Below, in pieces: positions 39,872 through 51,500 of a DNA stretch of 64,000 nt. This DNA comes from Trichaptum fuscoviolaceum. Taxonomy: Eukaryota; Basidiomycota; Agaricomycetes; Hymenochaetales; Trichaptaceae. The notes under the pieces were generated by a model. That model searched no databases. It was not told the DNA's origin and saw only the letters and a list, made by a program, of their open reading frames with translations. Positions within the stretch are counted from its first letter, which is position 1; each line of letters opens with the position of its first letter. The position numbers and the translations under genes were made by a program. Location of the stretch: NCBI GenBank assembly GCA_910574455.1, contig CAJSYZ010000001.1:3393424-3457423 (forward strand), given 5' to 3'.

Positions 39872-41725
39872 ATGCCGAGAGAAATAGTGACTGTACAACT
39901 AGGACAATGCGGGAACCAAAGTACTTTTCTAAAGTCCCCATGTTTGCACAAACTCACAATCCATTAACAATACAGTGGGCTCTGTATACTGGCAACGACT
40001 GTGTGCAGAACATGGTATCAATAGAGAAGGCATTCTCGAAGAATGGGCAACCGAAGGGGGGGACCGGAAAGATGTATTCTTCTATCAAGCGGATGATGAA
40101 CATTACATTCCGCGGGCAATACTTGTCGACCTGGAACCTCGTGTAGGTAAACTAGGACCCGATGTTTGATACACATTGACGAAGAAACAGGTTATTAACA
40201 ACATCTTAACCTCACCCTTTGCAAGTCTATACAATCCAGAAAACATATTTGTGTCGAAGGATGGGGGAGGAGCAGGGAACAATTGGGCACAAGGATATGC
40301 AGCTGGAGAACGAATATATGAAGAAGTTATGGAAATGATTGATCGAGAGGCCGAAGGAAGTGATTCATTGGAGGTGCGCCGCAGACAAATGAATGATTGA
40401 ACTTCTTGATTGAACTTCTACATGATTCTTAGGGCTTCATGCTTATGCACTCCATTGCGGGTGGTACAGGCTCGGGCTTGGGCTCTTTCTTGCTCGAGCG
40501 ACTGAATGACAAGTTCCCAAAGAAGCTGATTCAGACCTACTCCGTATTTCCGAACGCGAACGAGGGCGACGTCGTTGTTCAACCGTATAATTCGTTATTG
40601 ACTTTGAAGCGTCTAACCAATCATGCTGACTCCGTGGTCGTCTTGGACAACGGTGCATTGGCTCGGATAGCGGCGGACAGATTGCACCTTCAAACAACAA
40701 GCTTCGACCAGACAAACCAGCTTGTGAGAAGATTAGATAGAACTAGACAGGCATGTCGCTCTGTGAAACTAATACATTGCCTTTAGGTAGCGACGGTTAT
40801 GGCAGCTAGTACACAAACACTGAGGTACCCGGGTTATATGAATAACGATCTCGTTGGAATCATTGCGTCTCTTATCCCTACACCACGATGCCATTTCCTC
40901 ATGACTTCCTATACACCTTTCACGAGTGACCAGATTGATAAGGTGAGTTCCGTATGGCGGATTTGATCCAAATGTTGACTGAGGTTCTGCCCGAAGGCTA
41001 AGCCGATTCGACGAACAACGGTCCTCGACGTAATGCGCCGCCTTCTTCAACCTAAGAACCGGATGGTATCGACAGTTCCGAACAAAACAGCCTGTTACAT
41101 CTCCATTCTCAACATTATTCAAGGCGATGTGGACCCTACCGATGTTAGTCGCGTGTCCTTGACATCGAGATCAACAATCTCATTGCTGTTTTTCTAATCA
41201 TAGGTGCACCAATCTCTCCTTCGGATCCGCGAGCGTCAGCTGGCAACTTTCATACCATGGGGCCCCGCCTCCATACAAGTCGCACTGACTCGCAGATTAC
41301 CTTATGTGGCGACGAGCCACCGAGTCAGTGGACTGATGCTTGCAAATCATACAAGCGTGGCCTCGGTCAGTGAAAAAAAAGAGTTCTGATGTGATTGGCT
41401 GACAGAACGAAACAGCTTTTCAAGCGGATGCTCGACCAATTTGATCGACTTCGAAGACGAAATGCTTTCTTGGAACAATATAAGAAAGAGAAGATGTTCG
41501 AGAATGGATTGGAAGAGTTTGACGATTCAAGGTGTGTCTTGGTTGTATTATGGACTTGGATTATATGCTGGAGTTATCTCAGGGCAACTGTGGAAGAACT
41601 CCTGAAGGAGTACAAAGCATGCGAAAGCCCTGATTATATCTCATATGTGAGTTCTCAATCACTGATAAAACTGCGCAGATGCTGACCGTCGCTAGGGTAC
41701 ATCAATCGAGGACCAGGGTGCTTAG
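39872..41725 (+). CDS. TUBG: Gamma-tubulin
   Basis: Nucleates microtubules at the spindle pole body as part of gamma-tubulin complexes. The first exon [16 protein letters not shown] is joined by an intron (39920-39974) to [19 protein letters not shown]. The tubulin GTP-binding signature [10 protein letters not shown] is at about 40459-40488. Features that separate it from alpha and beta tubulin include [23 protein letters not shown] sequence (here [20 protein letters not shown]), [20 protein letters not shown], and the RPKNRM-equivalent [10 protein letters not shown]. The C-terminus is [20 protein letters not shown] plus [19 protein letters not shown], lacking the acidic tail of alpha/beta tubulin. 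Eight or so introns; stop TAG at 41723-41725. The protein ends in GTSIEDQGA. Confidence 0.95.
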
Positions 41726-42080
41726 GATATCGATATTTCATGCATCATTTGTAATATCGTCGATTGTTCTGTGGAACATGTTGGGGAGGGGGGTAACTCA
41801 GGAAAGATACGAAGCCCCAATTTCAGAAGCAAAAAAATATTCGGTCTGGTTTTGAACTGACTGGCTGCCTCCCGCTCAAAATGGTAGACGCACTGTACCA
41901 TAGATATTGTTCCCCTATGATTTAGTGTATCATTTGTAATACTAACTTGACTACTGTATACCACGCCTTCAATTATCTTTATCGAAGGTCCAAAATGCGA
42001 TTGTATAGCATCTAAATGATTGTTACATGAAGAGTGGTAGAATAACAGTGAAAGAAATCCAAATTATGAAGAGGCCAAGA
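41726..42080. other. Intergenic, convergent gene ends
   Basis: Between the 3' ends of gamma-tubulin (plus) and MBF1 (minus). A short G-run occurs near 41785-41794. Nothing codes. Confidence 0.5.
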
Positions 42081-42754
42081 TCATTTTTTTGGCCCCTCCA
42101 GTTTCTTTCCAATATCATTGCCACGAAGTTTGACCTTCAGGATGCGCTCGAGCTTGCCAAGAATCTGGGGATTAGGAACGGCCCTTCCCGACTCATAGTC
42201 CTGAATGACTGATGGCTTTTCGTTGACCTTCTGCGCCACGTCTTTCTGAGTCAGCTCAAGTGCTAGACGGGCTTGAGACATGGCCTGAACAAAAACGTAA
42301 AGAAACATGAGCTCTCCGGACACGTCATCGTTAACCAGGCGGCTAACACACCTTTCCCACTGAAGGTAAGACCTTTGGTGGAGGAGCGACCTCATTTTCA
42401 CGGTCGAGCTTAGCTATCCTTTGGTGATCAGGGCCTGCGTGAATATATAAGACTTGTAGCTCGGTCCAACCAATGGTACGCAACGAACCTGAGTGAGCCT
42501 TGTTGACACCACCTGTGACCTTCTTGTCCGTTGCAACTACCTGACCTGTTCGCCTTGCCTGTAGAATAGCATGAATAATCCAGCGCCATTCACCTAATCG
42601 CCACATATTGCACTTACAGCTGTGCATGGTCAGCTACGGTTGTTCGATCAGGATGCCTATGCTTACCGTTCAAATCGGTTACTTTCCTCGTGACAACCGG
42701 TGCCTTCGCCTTGCTTCCAATAACAAGCTTGGTATCCCAGTCTACGTTGCTCAT
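42081..42754 (-). CDS. MBF1: Multiprotein-bridging factor 1 (MBF1)
   Basis: Transcriptional co-activator that bridges bZIP activators and TBP, and also prevents frameshifting on collided ribosomes. The start [20 protein letters not shown] is followed by an N-terminal MBF1 domain including [20 protein letters not shown] and [20 protein letters not shown]. The C-terminal half is a Cro/C1-type helix-turn-helix: [58 protein letters not shown]. It ends GPKK with TGA at 42081-42083. Three or four introns (near 42680, 42600, 42480-42430 and 42355-42285). Length of about 150 residues matches the family. Confidence 0.93.
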
Positions 42755-43027
42755 GCTGAAGTTATCTGAATATCAAATGGGATAATGCAATGAAAGTAGC
42801 GGATGATGAAAGGTAAGAGAGTAATGTGCGGTGTTCACTTACTAGACGTGTCATATATATCAAGTACTTCTTTGATTAGTCAGCGTATTGTCTAGTCACT
42901 TCTACTGCACAGCATTTATGGAGTCATTTCACTTCGGTGCCATTGCATTCAAGACGCATAGGACAGCCTGTGCTCAGCATGAACTGGTCTGCGCAAAGCT
43001 AATCTTTATAGTACAAGTACACATATT

Positions 43028-45815
43028 TTACACAGCTTGTCCTCTACCGACGTCTTTCAATCGCCCATCAACAGCAGGTGTTATTACCAAAAGATCCCTA
43101 TTCTTGTCATAAAGTTCGTCTTCTTCGTTTGCGGACACTTGAGAAGAATCCAACTCGGTTTGGAAACCCATCCTTGCTGATTGGCCATCAAAACAGTCAT
43201 AGGCTGACATATGCTCCCTATTCGCGATGATAAACGGCGTTCGGAAGTGAAATGGCGAATGAATTATCGCGCGAACTCCATCGATTGCTTGCCTCCAAAG
43301 CTCCTGAGCTTTCTGAGATCCTGTCACAGCATGTGTGGCCTCACGAGCCTTTGTTTTCTCGATCATAGCATCTGTATCGGCATGCAAGTGCTTGAACTTC
43401 GCATTTGAAGGCTCGCACATTTTTTTAATGTAGTTGGCACCTGCGGGGTCTTTAGTATATGAAACGCAATAAAACCAATGTGGGACTGACCTAGGAGATA
43501 TCTTCGGACCAGCGTGCTCATCAATTGCCCCTGCTCATCATCGATCAGATATTTTTGTCCCTTCAGGCATTCAAAGCCATCGTGACCCTCTGCCATATAC
43601 TCTCTAGTGACTACGGAGTATTTTCTACCACCCTCTTCTCGCTTGACTTCTTCATATTCTACCCGAAGATAAGGAGTGGAATCTCCACTATCATGGCCTT
43701 CAATGGGTTTCTGCACTTGAAGGGCTATACTCAAGACGCGTTGTCCAGGACGCTTCTGAGAATCCCAGGTGACTTGGAATCCAGAGACAACGGGGAAGCG
43801 ACTAATTATGCATTAATAAACTTCCTCTCCTTACAGTTTGCTTGATGAAATCGTCTCTCTTACCCTTCTTGAGCTGGCCATGTCGATAGTCCAGCCTCAA
43901 AAGCGTCCCATATCGTTTTCCCATCCAGTTCAAGGACAACGGTTGAGTCGGAGAAAGGCAGAATTTCCATGATGTCACCCAGTGTGATCTTTCCTATACG
44001 CATATTCGTCAGTCTTCAGTTTCACTGAATGTCTAACGGTCGCACCAGGTCCATAAACAGTGTCGCCACGAAGAGTTCCTGCACATATGAAGACGGCATC
44101 TGCACCACCGTATCCCTTCATACACAGCGCATCATCATAGGCATGATGAAGTACGTCTGCGAACCAATCTCCTGCAGCTGACTGACCGCCCTGTCAGATG
44201 ACCTGGCCTTCATTTCACGAAGCAAAGATGATGCTAACCTCTGAAATACGGATGAATTGCGATCGAAGGTCCAACGGGATAGTAGTCTTACAGACTGGAG
44301 CTTTCATAGTGTCAGAGACCTTATCAAGAATCTTAGCCAAAATATCCTTCAGCTTCAGGGATGATGGACTGCCAGGCACTGTCTCATGCCGTTTTCCTTT
44401 TGAAATGCAGGATCTCAGTTAAAAACCGGCACCAGAGGCAGCTGACCTGACTGACCTCGTATTCCCTTGATCACCTTGCGCCTAACGCTGCCTTCTGGTG
44501 TATCCTCAAGTTCAACAGTGATCTCGCTGAGATCTCGGAAGTCTGTGCCACTCTTCACGACTAGGATGTCACCCTTATCTTCTTCTGCACCTAGAACATC
44601 TTGATTGACATCGTAGTTCTCCCAAGACGTGACACCCTTGGAGGCATAATAGAGATGGTCATGCCCGCCAAGAATAAGGTCGGCTCCATGTGTGTTCACG
44701 AAGGAATCCGTTTGAGCGGAAGGTGAGAGCGCATTTATTGCCTTCGCAAATTGGATGTCCTGGGGTCCAATTCACTTAGTGAGATAGTCGGGAAAATGTG
44801 TATATATTTATATGCCTACGTTAGGCACACTAGACGGTGAACTTTCAGCTCAGACTCTCAGATAAGATGATGAGGAGCTCACCGAGCGTGAGTAAGAGCT
44901 ATGACAAGGTCGCAGGCATGTTGACCATTCGGGTCTCGTAACAGCTTTGAAAGGTTGCTCGCAACTTCCTCAACATCCTTATACTTGAAATTTGATGGCC
45001 ACGAGGAAATAGTTGCAATCCATTCCCTTGAGAATGTGGTGTAATAAGCAATGAATTTTATATGTTTAAAAACTCGCTTACTTCTCTATGAGTCCGATGA
45101 CGCCTATTCGTAGCCCACAGCGCTCGATAACATGAAATTCATGAAGAGACGCAGGCGCTTTTCCTGTATTAATGTCCACAACGTTGCTCAATATCCAGGG
45201 CTGTCTGCGGGGTTAGGTTGATCAATCAGGACAATCATCAGTCACGCACATGTTTTACATCCTTCAATAATGTTGTTAGGTGTGGATGGCCTGCAGGGTT
45301 GAGCGTTGAGCAACATTGAGTGGTCTAAAAGATACAAGACTTCTATAATCACTCACCAAAGTCGAAATCGTGGTTTCCTCGTTGAAAAGACATAACTCAA
45401 GCTCATCTCCCTACAATTTTACAAGACATCGCCATACCTGTCAATGAAACATTTGGGCCAAGCTCATTTATGACGGGAACCTATCATGTTTGCATAGCAT
45501 CCAATGTCCGTGGAAATCATCATCATCGGAAGGACAAGTCGACATTACTATCCGATGCCATCGTCGGTGCGCACTGCCAGGGCTCACCATATGACTGCCT
45601 CTTGTTACACTGCTTTCCACAGACGGCGAAAACAGATCACCAGAGAACAATACTAAACCATCCTTCTCCCCGTCCTCTCGCATAGCCCATGAATCCCTGA
45701 TTTCATCGAGTTTATATGCAAATTGTGTAACATCGATGGTGCCAGCGTTACCCTGGAGTTTCTGCTCTCCGACCCGGTAGACATCGTTAAAGTGAAGGAT
45801 CGGAAGCTCAATCAT
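43028..45815 (-). CDS. 5'-nucleotidase/UshA-like metallophosphoesterase
   Basis: Predicted to hydrolyse nucleotides or other phosphoesters with a di-metal centre. The start MIELPILHFNDVYRVGEQ holds the first metal motif (HFNDVYR). LVLFSGDLFSPS is the GD motif. NHDFDFG (about 45355-45375) is the NHD/E motif. LTHARYDIQFA and ILGGHDHLYYAS (about 44650-44690) are the last metal-binding histidine motifs. A 5'-nucleotidase C-terminal domain follows, with GDTVYGPGKITLGDIMEILP and VVLELDGKTIWDAFEAGL, then a fungal extension to VDGRLKDVGRGQAV. No clear signal peptide, so the protein is likely intracellular, as for the fungal branch with the HFNDVYR signature. Many introns between 45465 and 43440. Substrate not inferable. 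Confidence 0.88.
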
Positions 45816-46364
45816 TCCTGCAATCTACTGTGATGGGAGGCAAAGAACAGTGACAGCTCGTTGCAGGGTGGCAACTAGTCTGTCTTCGGTACTTTCGATA
45901 TAGAGCTGAGTGTGGTGAGGATCAGAAAATCGGCTTTCAAGTAGTGAAAGGTTCGGAACAAGCAATGCACAGCATGGGCTGGCCATCACTTGAAGCGCAG
46001 AATATACTTTGAGAGACGAGTATGTAGACACAACAGCAAATGAGTAGATCATCTTGGCGGTGGTCCGTTTTCAAAATGAGGCACTCAACAGTGAAAGAAG
46101 CAATAGACTGAAAACATGGACGATTAGCAACGAAGTGTTTTACTACATTATACACTCAACGTGAACTACGAAAAAATAAAATATTGAGGTATGAACAAAA
46201 GAAAAGTGTGATGCATGAAAAAGTAATATGAATAATCATAACAAATTGCAAGATTGATAGAAAAGTAAGTCAAGCGTCTAGAGACGTAGGGGAGAGATTT
46301 GGTTTTTTTTTCTTCATCATTTCAAAGCAGCCGGCAAGCTTCATGCCAATTCCTCTATGCGATA
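45816..46364. other. Intergenic between phosphoesterase and SWIM-RING gene
   Basis: AT-rich with several T or A runs (for example near 46298-46309). No coding frame of note; short frames at 45825-46155 on the minus strand are unsupported. Confidence 0.5.
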
Positions 46365-47786
46365 CTAGTAGTAATCATAGTTCTGATAACCAAGATATGG
46401 CTTCCCTCTACGGGGACCTTGGTAATCTATCATATCAATTAATAATGTCGCGGAGAGGAGAGTTGTCCAAATGTTCCTACAAGTGCTCGTGTCACGGACT
46501 GGACTAAGCCCCGCAACAGCGCTCAGGTTGATGTATCCTTCCCTGGACCTTTGGATAGATGCACCCGGATTTGCACTGGGCCCGGGAGCCGCCCAAGGCG
46601 TACGGCAAAATACACAAGTTACATTCCCTCTTTTGCTCTTGGCCCCTGAGACCGAAGGTGAGAAAGAGTGTATATTGTAAGATTTCAGAGACATACACTG
46701 CTCGAAGCATTCTTTATGTAATGCTTTCCTACATTCATCGCACCATATAAGTTTGTCGCTCGCCTCCTCAAACATGTTTTCGTAGCAGATTGGACAATCT
46801 TCGTCCTCTGTCGGAATGCGTTTCTCTCTGGTAGATGCCGAACCCTGAGAGGTAGCTGTTTTGCCGGTCGCTAGGGCGTATGCGTTGCGGACCCGTTCAT
46901 TAGCAAGGGCATTGGGAGCCAACGGTGCCTCACGGAATATCTCCTCGAGCTCGCCCGTGAGAAGAGCTCTGGAACTGACTGTTAATGCCCATGCATATGT
47001 AAGTATTATATGTTTGCTCACTTCTGATACCAATGGGTAGATCGCTGCGGAACTTGGAGGACTGGAACATGTCAATAAACATCCGTCTCTGCAGCTTGGG
47101 TAGTAGTTACCTTTCAGGAAGATGAATAACTAGGAAGAGTCAGCCGCGTTGGCACTTATTTTTAAAAGAGTTGGACTCACAATATGTTTACAATGGTTTC
47201 CCTTCGTTGCGTCTGGGCCTTTAGGAGAAAACAGTTAACAGAAGTTGACTATGCAATCGGCACATAACACACAGCTGCAAGATGGTATTTTATCAATCTT
47301 GACAATGTAAATCTGGCTATACGGTCAGTGAGGATCTCGGTGAATAATAAACCGGTGCGTACATTCCCGACAGAGCCGAGTACAGCAAATTCTTCTTTGA
47401 GTTCCTGACCATTACGTTTCCTTTCAACCAGAAAGAACCTGCAAAAGAATCAGACAAAGAGTCCGGGTGGATAGGAGAATAAGAAAGATAGCTTACCTTT
47501 GAGTAAGGACGCGTTCCACACGGTCGAGGATATTCTGAGGACACGCTTTCTTGAACCTGGCAGCGCGTTTCTCGGGCGGAGGCTTACTCGGGTCCTTCTC
47601 CTTCCGCGCCCTTTTCACTTTCGGTTTTTCGTCTTCTTCATGAGCATCCAAAAGATTCAAAAGCCGCGATTTTGGGACTGGTGCTGATCCGGATGCAAGC
47701 GCAGTTTGCGCATTGGAACGCGCAGTATAGTGCGAACAAGATGGATAGGAATCCAGTTCCCCGCGTCTCCGTTTTCCGGAGCTCAT
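46365..47786 (-). CDS. SWIM zinc finger + RING finger protein (probable E3 ligase)
   Basis: Combines a SWIM domain with a RING, as in the ZSWIM2/MEX-type ubiquitin ligases. The start MSSGKRRRGELDSYPSCS is followed by a basic linker and CPQNILDRVERVLTQR. Splicing at about 47495-47440 leads to FFLVERK-like sequence. The SWIM motif CSCPD...KGNHCKHI is encoded at about 47275-47180. LPIGIRALLTGELEEIF and a linker follow. The RING reads CPICYENM, WCDECRKALHKECFEQW and TCVFCRTPW. The Trp after CFEQ appears only when the intron with donor CAGT|GTATGT and acceptor CTCAG|GG (about 46697-46650) is removed, which supports the model. The C-terminus GYQNYDYY ends at TAG 46365-46367. Substrates unknown. Confidence 0.87.
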
Positions 47787-48568
47787 AGTGAAGACAATTG
47801 GGACAATTACAGGAAAGAGGAGTGTGCGTTAAAGGGTGAGTCCAGCAGCCTTCAGCTTGAATCGTATCTCGCAAAAGAGAGCTGCATAAATACGCGTCAA
47901 AGAAAGTGGGCGTTCCGGTGAACCACAACTTGTATAGCCACAACTTGACATCATTACATCATCAGGGAAACTACTTTCTGCTGAAAGTGACTTAAGTGTT
48001 ACTTAAACGTCCTGAGAGACTGAAGTCTTAAATAAGGCAAGCTTTACTTATTCATGCATGTCCTCCCATTATTCAGGACAAGTTGGCTGAAATAAGTGCG
48101 GGCTGGCTTAAATAAGGAAAGATGGCTGAATCAGTGCTCTAAGTGTTTCAGGCATTCTGCACCCCAGTGCTCCAGTGTATCATCCTTTAATTACAGCAGT
48201 AGACAAGTGTTGTAAGACAAATTGCAGTGCTCAAGAGTCTAAGTGCATAAGAACGTTCCAAGTATTTCATTGCATCAGAAATATATAAGACAACATTATG
48301 TAGCTATCAGTGCCTCAGCGTTCAAGTACATCAGTCATTTACGCAAGACTAAGCATAGCAGTCGCTATCATGGGATCCGCCACGACATTATCCTGAACCT
48401 CTTCCGTGACGGGCAGTGGCAGGCCACATTTCGCTGCCGTGCCTTTGTTTCTACTGCTACGCCAAAGAACATGCAGAATTGAAGACTGCTCTGCGAGTCG
48501 ATGGTAATATAATGTTGAGCGCACGGACAGAAACGAAAAGAAGAGGCTCACTAGTGATTGATTTGCCC
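47787..48568. other. Intergenic at the boundary between housekeeping and accessory DNA
   Basis: Between two minus-strand genes. Contains the promoter of the SWIM-RING gene, then sequence with loosely repeated elements: CTTAAATAAGG occurs twice (about 48026 and 48109), and AGTGCTC-like words recur between 48135 and 48240. No gene, terminal repeat or tRNA recognised. Confidence 0.5.
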
Positions 48569-51500
48569 TTAGAAGTCTACGCAGTCCGTAGCCGAATCCC
48601 ATTTTGAAGCGTCGTCCTCCTCATGATCACCATCTCCACCTAAATCCTTGTCCTTGTCCTTGCCCTCGCCCTCGCCCTCGTCCTCGCCGTCGCCCTCGCC
48701 GTCGTCCTCGCCCTCGTCATCGCCCTCGCCGTCGTCATCGCCCTCGCCGTCGTCATCGCCCTCGCCGTCGTCATCGCCCTTGCCGTCATCATCGCCCTTG
48801 CACTCAATCTTGTCAACTCCCTCGTCCCCGCTCTCACTCAGGTTGTCGTCACCCTCAGCATTAGCATGCTCGTCCTCTGCATCACCTTCCACCTCGCCTC
48901 TATACTCAGCCACCTCACGCTCTTCGCCCTTATCGTCGGTTCCGTCGGTTCCGTCTTCCCAATTATCAGCGTCTTCGTCATACGCTTTTTCGCAGGTCGA
49001 ATCTGCATCTATAACGTCAAAATACAAGGAGAAGTCCCTGCCAGTGATACCCGATCCAACAAGTTCGGTGTTCTTTCTCGTATCGATATCTGTACTGGCA
49101 TCGTAAGCTAGGAGGCGGGATCGAACCTTTTCCCAGTTTGATTCAGTGAAGAAAGAGGGATTTGACAACAAGTTAACATAGTCGTCCGTATGAGGTTGCC
49201 ACAGAGCGCTAGTGAAATACCACTCAGCGCCGCCAAGTTCTTCTTTGATATTTTGCAACCGAGCCACCTGTTTATCAATGGCAACCTTGACCTATCCATG
49301 GGAAGATCAGCGAATAAGGACAATATAAGTGCTGAAAAAAGTAGATACCGCTGTTGCCGCAAGGGCGAGGGCACCGATAGGCTTTCCTATGGTGTTTCTG
49401 TCCAGTATTTTATGCCGACCCATGGCCAAGACAATGTGTACGGACAACACTGAGACCACAAGGTCAGAGCAGAACAGTCCTTGCTTCTGTACAATTAGGG
49501 TCAATGCATGGACACAAAATGCGACAATAAATACTCTTTTACTTACCCTCTCCATACTATACCAGCTTTCCCATAGAAACGGTTCGGCTTTCTTCTTGTC
49601 AACTAGCGACTGCAACGTCTTCACAATTGCTTCGTTTCGCATTGATTTTGATTGTTCGCCGCTGATAAAACTTGCAACTGATTGCTCAGCTTTCTCAAAA
49701 AGTTTCTTGCGCCAGCTATCAGAGCATCTCTGGGCCACCTGAAATACAAGGATCGCATCTCAATTTGGTAAAGGTGACTTGGAGATAAGTTAGATTGACT
49801 CAACTAGAGAACAGATATCGGCGAACTGAGTTTCGTAACTGAATTCTACAGAATCAAACACTTTCCCCCACAGTGAGCTGATGAGCTTATTGTCCGGAGT
49901 TTGCCATGGTGTGACGGACTTTCCAACTGCGCGAAATAGTGAAGGTAATAGAATATGAGTCCATCCTGCCTGAGTACCGGGAGGGAGACACTGGTTCGTC
50001 GCCCTTTTCCTGCCTGGCACGCGAGATCCTTCCCTTCCTTCATTTTGATCCTTGTCCTCAAGTCCCACTGATGTCTGCATATGAGTAAATCAGCAAAATA
50101 TGTCATAGAAATGAATTTGATTCGACAAACTGAGCTAGTAGTCCGAGAGACTTTGCGATGACCTTGATAAGCCCCAGTCACTAACACTTCGGGTCCGGGG
50201 GTGCAGGATGCTCTCGTCATTGCAAGGGACGGTGCTCGAGGTGCTAACGACATCTTTCGACCACCAGACTATTAGTAAGAAAAAAAAGGTGAATGTCTAC
50301 ATTTAGAGTGTATCAATCGACTCTCACTTACTTCATTATCAGCCACCAGCGACTGCCTCTTGCGATTAGAGGTAGCGGATCCAAGCTCCGGCTGCAGCAC
50401 GTCAGAAAGCTGTTATCCGTGGCAAGTGAACAGCTCGAAAAGAAGCACTTACTGTCATATCGGCCTCAGGCCGATAAGGAATGTCAGAGGGTTTCCTCTT
50501 CTTACTCAAGTCCTTTCCGCCTGATCAGATACGAACTTAAAATGCCGGTTACCATAGAATTGACGCTTACTGTGGCACCGGCCTGTGTGTCCATGTCAGT
50601 CAACAATGACTTCTTGATCTTGACAGCCTTATTAGCCTATTGAGATGGTTTAAAATAAGTAAACATAAAATGAAGGAATTCATTGCACGTGAAGGTAGAA
50701 GAATTACCACATTAACCTGAGAGTCGGTGTCTGGTGGCGACTTCCTCTTTCCGTTCTTTGTGACTGTGATGTCCTATTCATATTCACACATTAGCGCTCA
50801 ACTTGAAGTGAAGAAGGAAACGAATAGTTGCCACAGGAGAGCACCGGAAGTGAGCCTACAGTGCATCGACACTCACACATACCTGTACACGGGGTTCCAA
50901 GGCTAGTGATTGCACCTTACAACCATAAATAAGGGGGGAACGAGAGAAGTTGAGATAAGATAGACTTACCGGTGCGCTAAGCTGCGAAATAGCAGTCCTC
51001 TTGTTTGCATCCTATCAAAATACCAATTCAGTAAGCAATGAAGGAAGGATGTACCATGAAGATCACTGTCTGGTACTCACCTGTCCACCTGGATTTATCT
51101 TGTTATTCTTATCCTCGAGTACGGGAAGGGATTACTCAGTAGATTGAAAAAATGTAGAATGATATGACATCGCTTACCGTTGAAACCTGCGACCCGGAAA
51201 GAGTGTCACGCAATAACTTCCTTTTCTTCGAGTTGACGTTGCTGCTACCTCCATCCTGTTCATGAGACGGCAGTTGGCAGATAAACAATAACGAAGGAAT
51301 ATGAACAAACGGTCATGGAGCAACTGACATGAATCGAACAGTAATCAGTCGGACTCACACAAGCTTGAGCCGGCCTTGTTAGCCTCTTCGGATCGCTTCC
51401 GCCCTATAAACAAGTTATTCAGACTGCATCTGCCATTCTAATGCTCCGTCAACTCACAACATTTGATTCCGAATCGACAAGATGTGCCTTCTGTTGCACG

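Noticed and set aside
48604..49106. Arg/Pro- and Ser/Pro-rich plus-strand frames over the acidic repeat
   Set aside because: Antisense reading of the GDDDGE minisatellite; low-complexity only.
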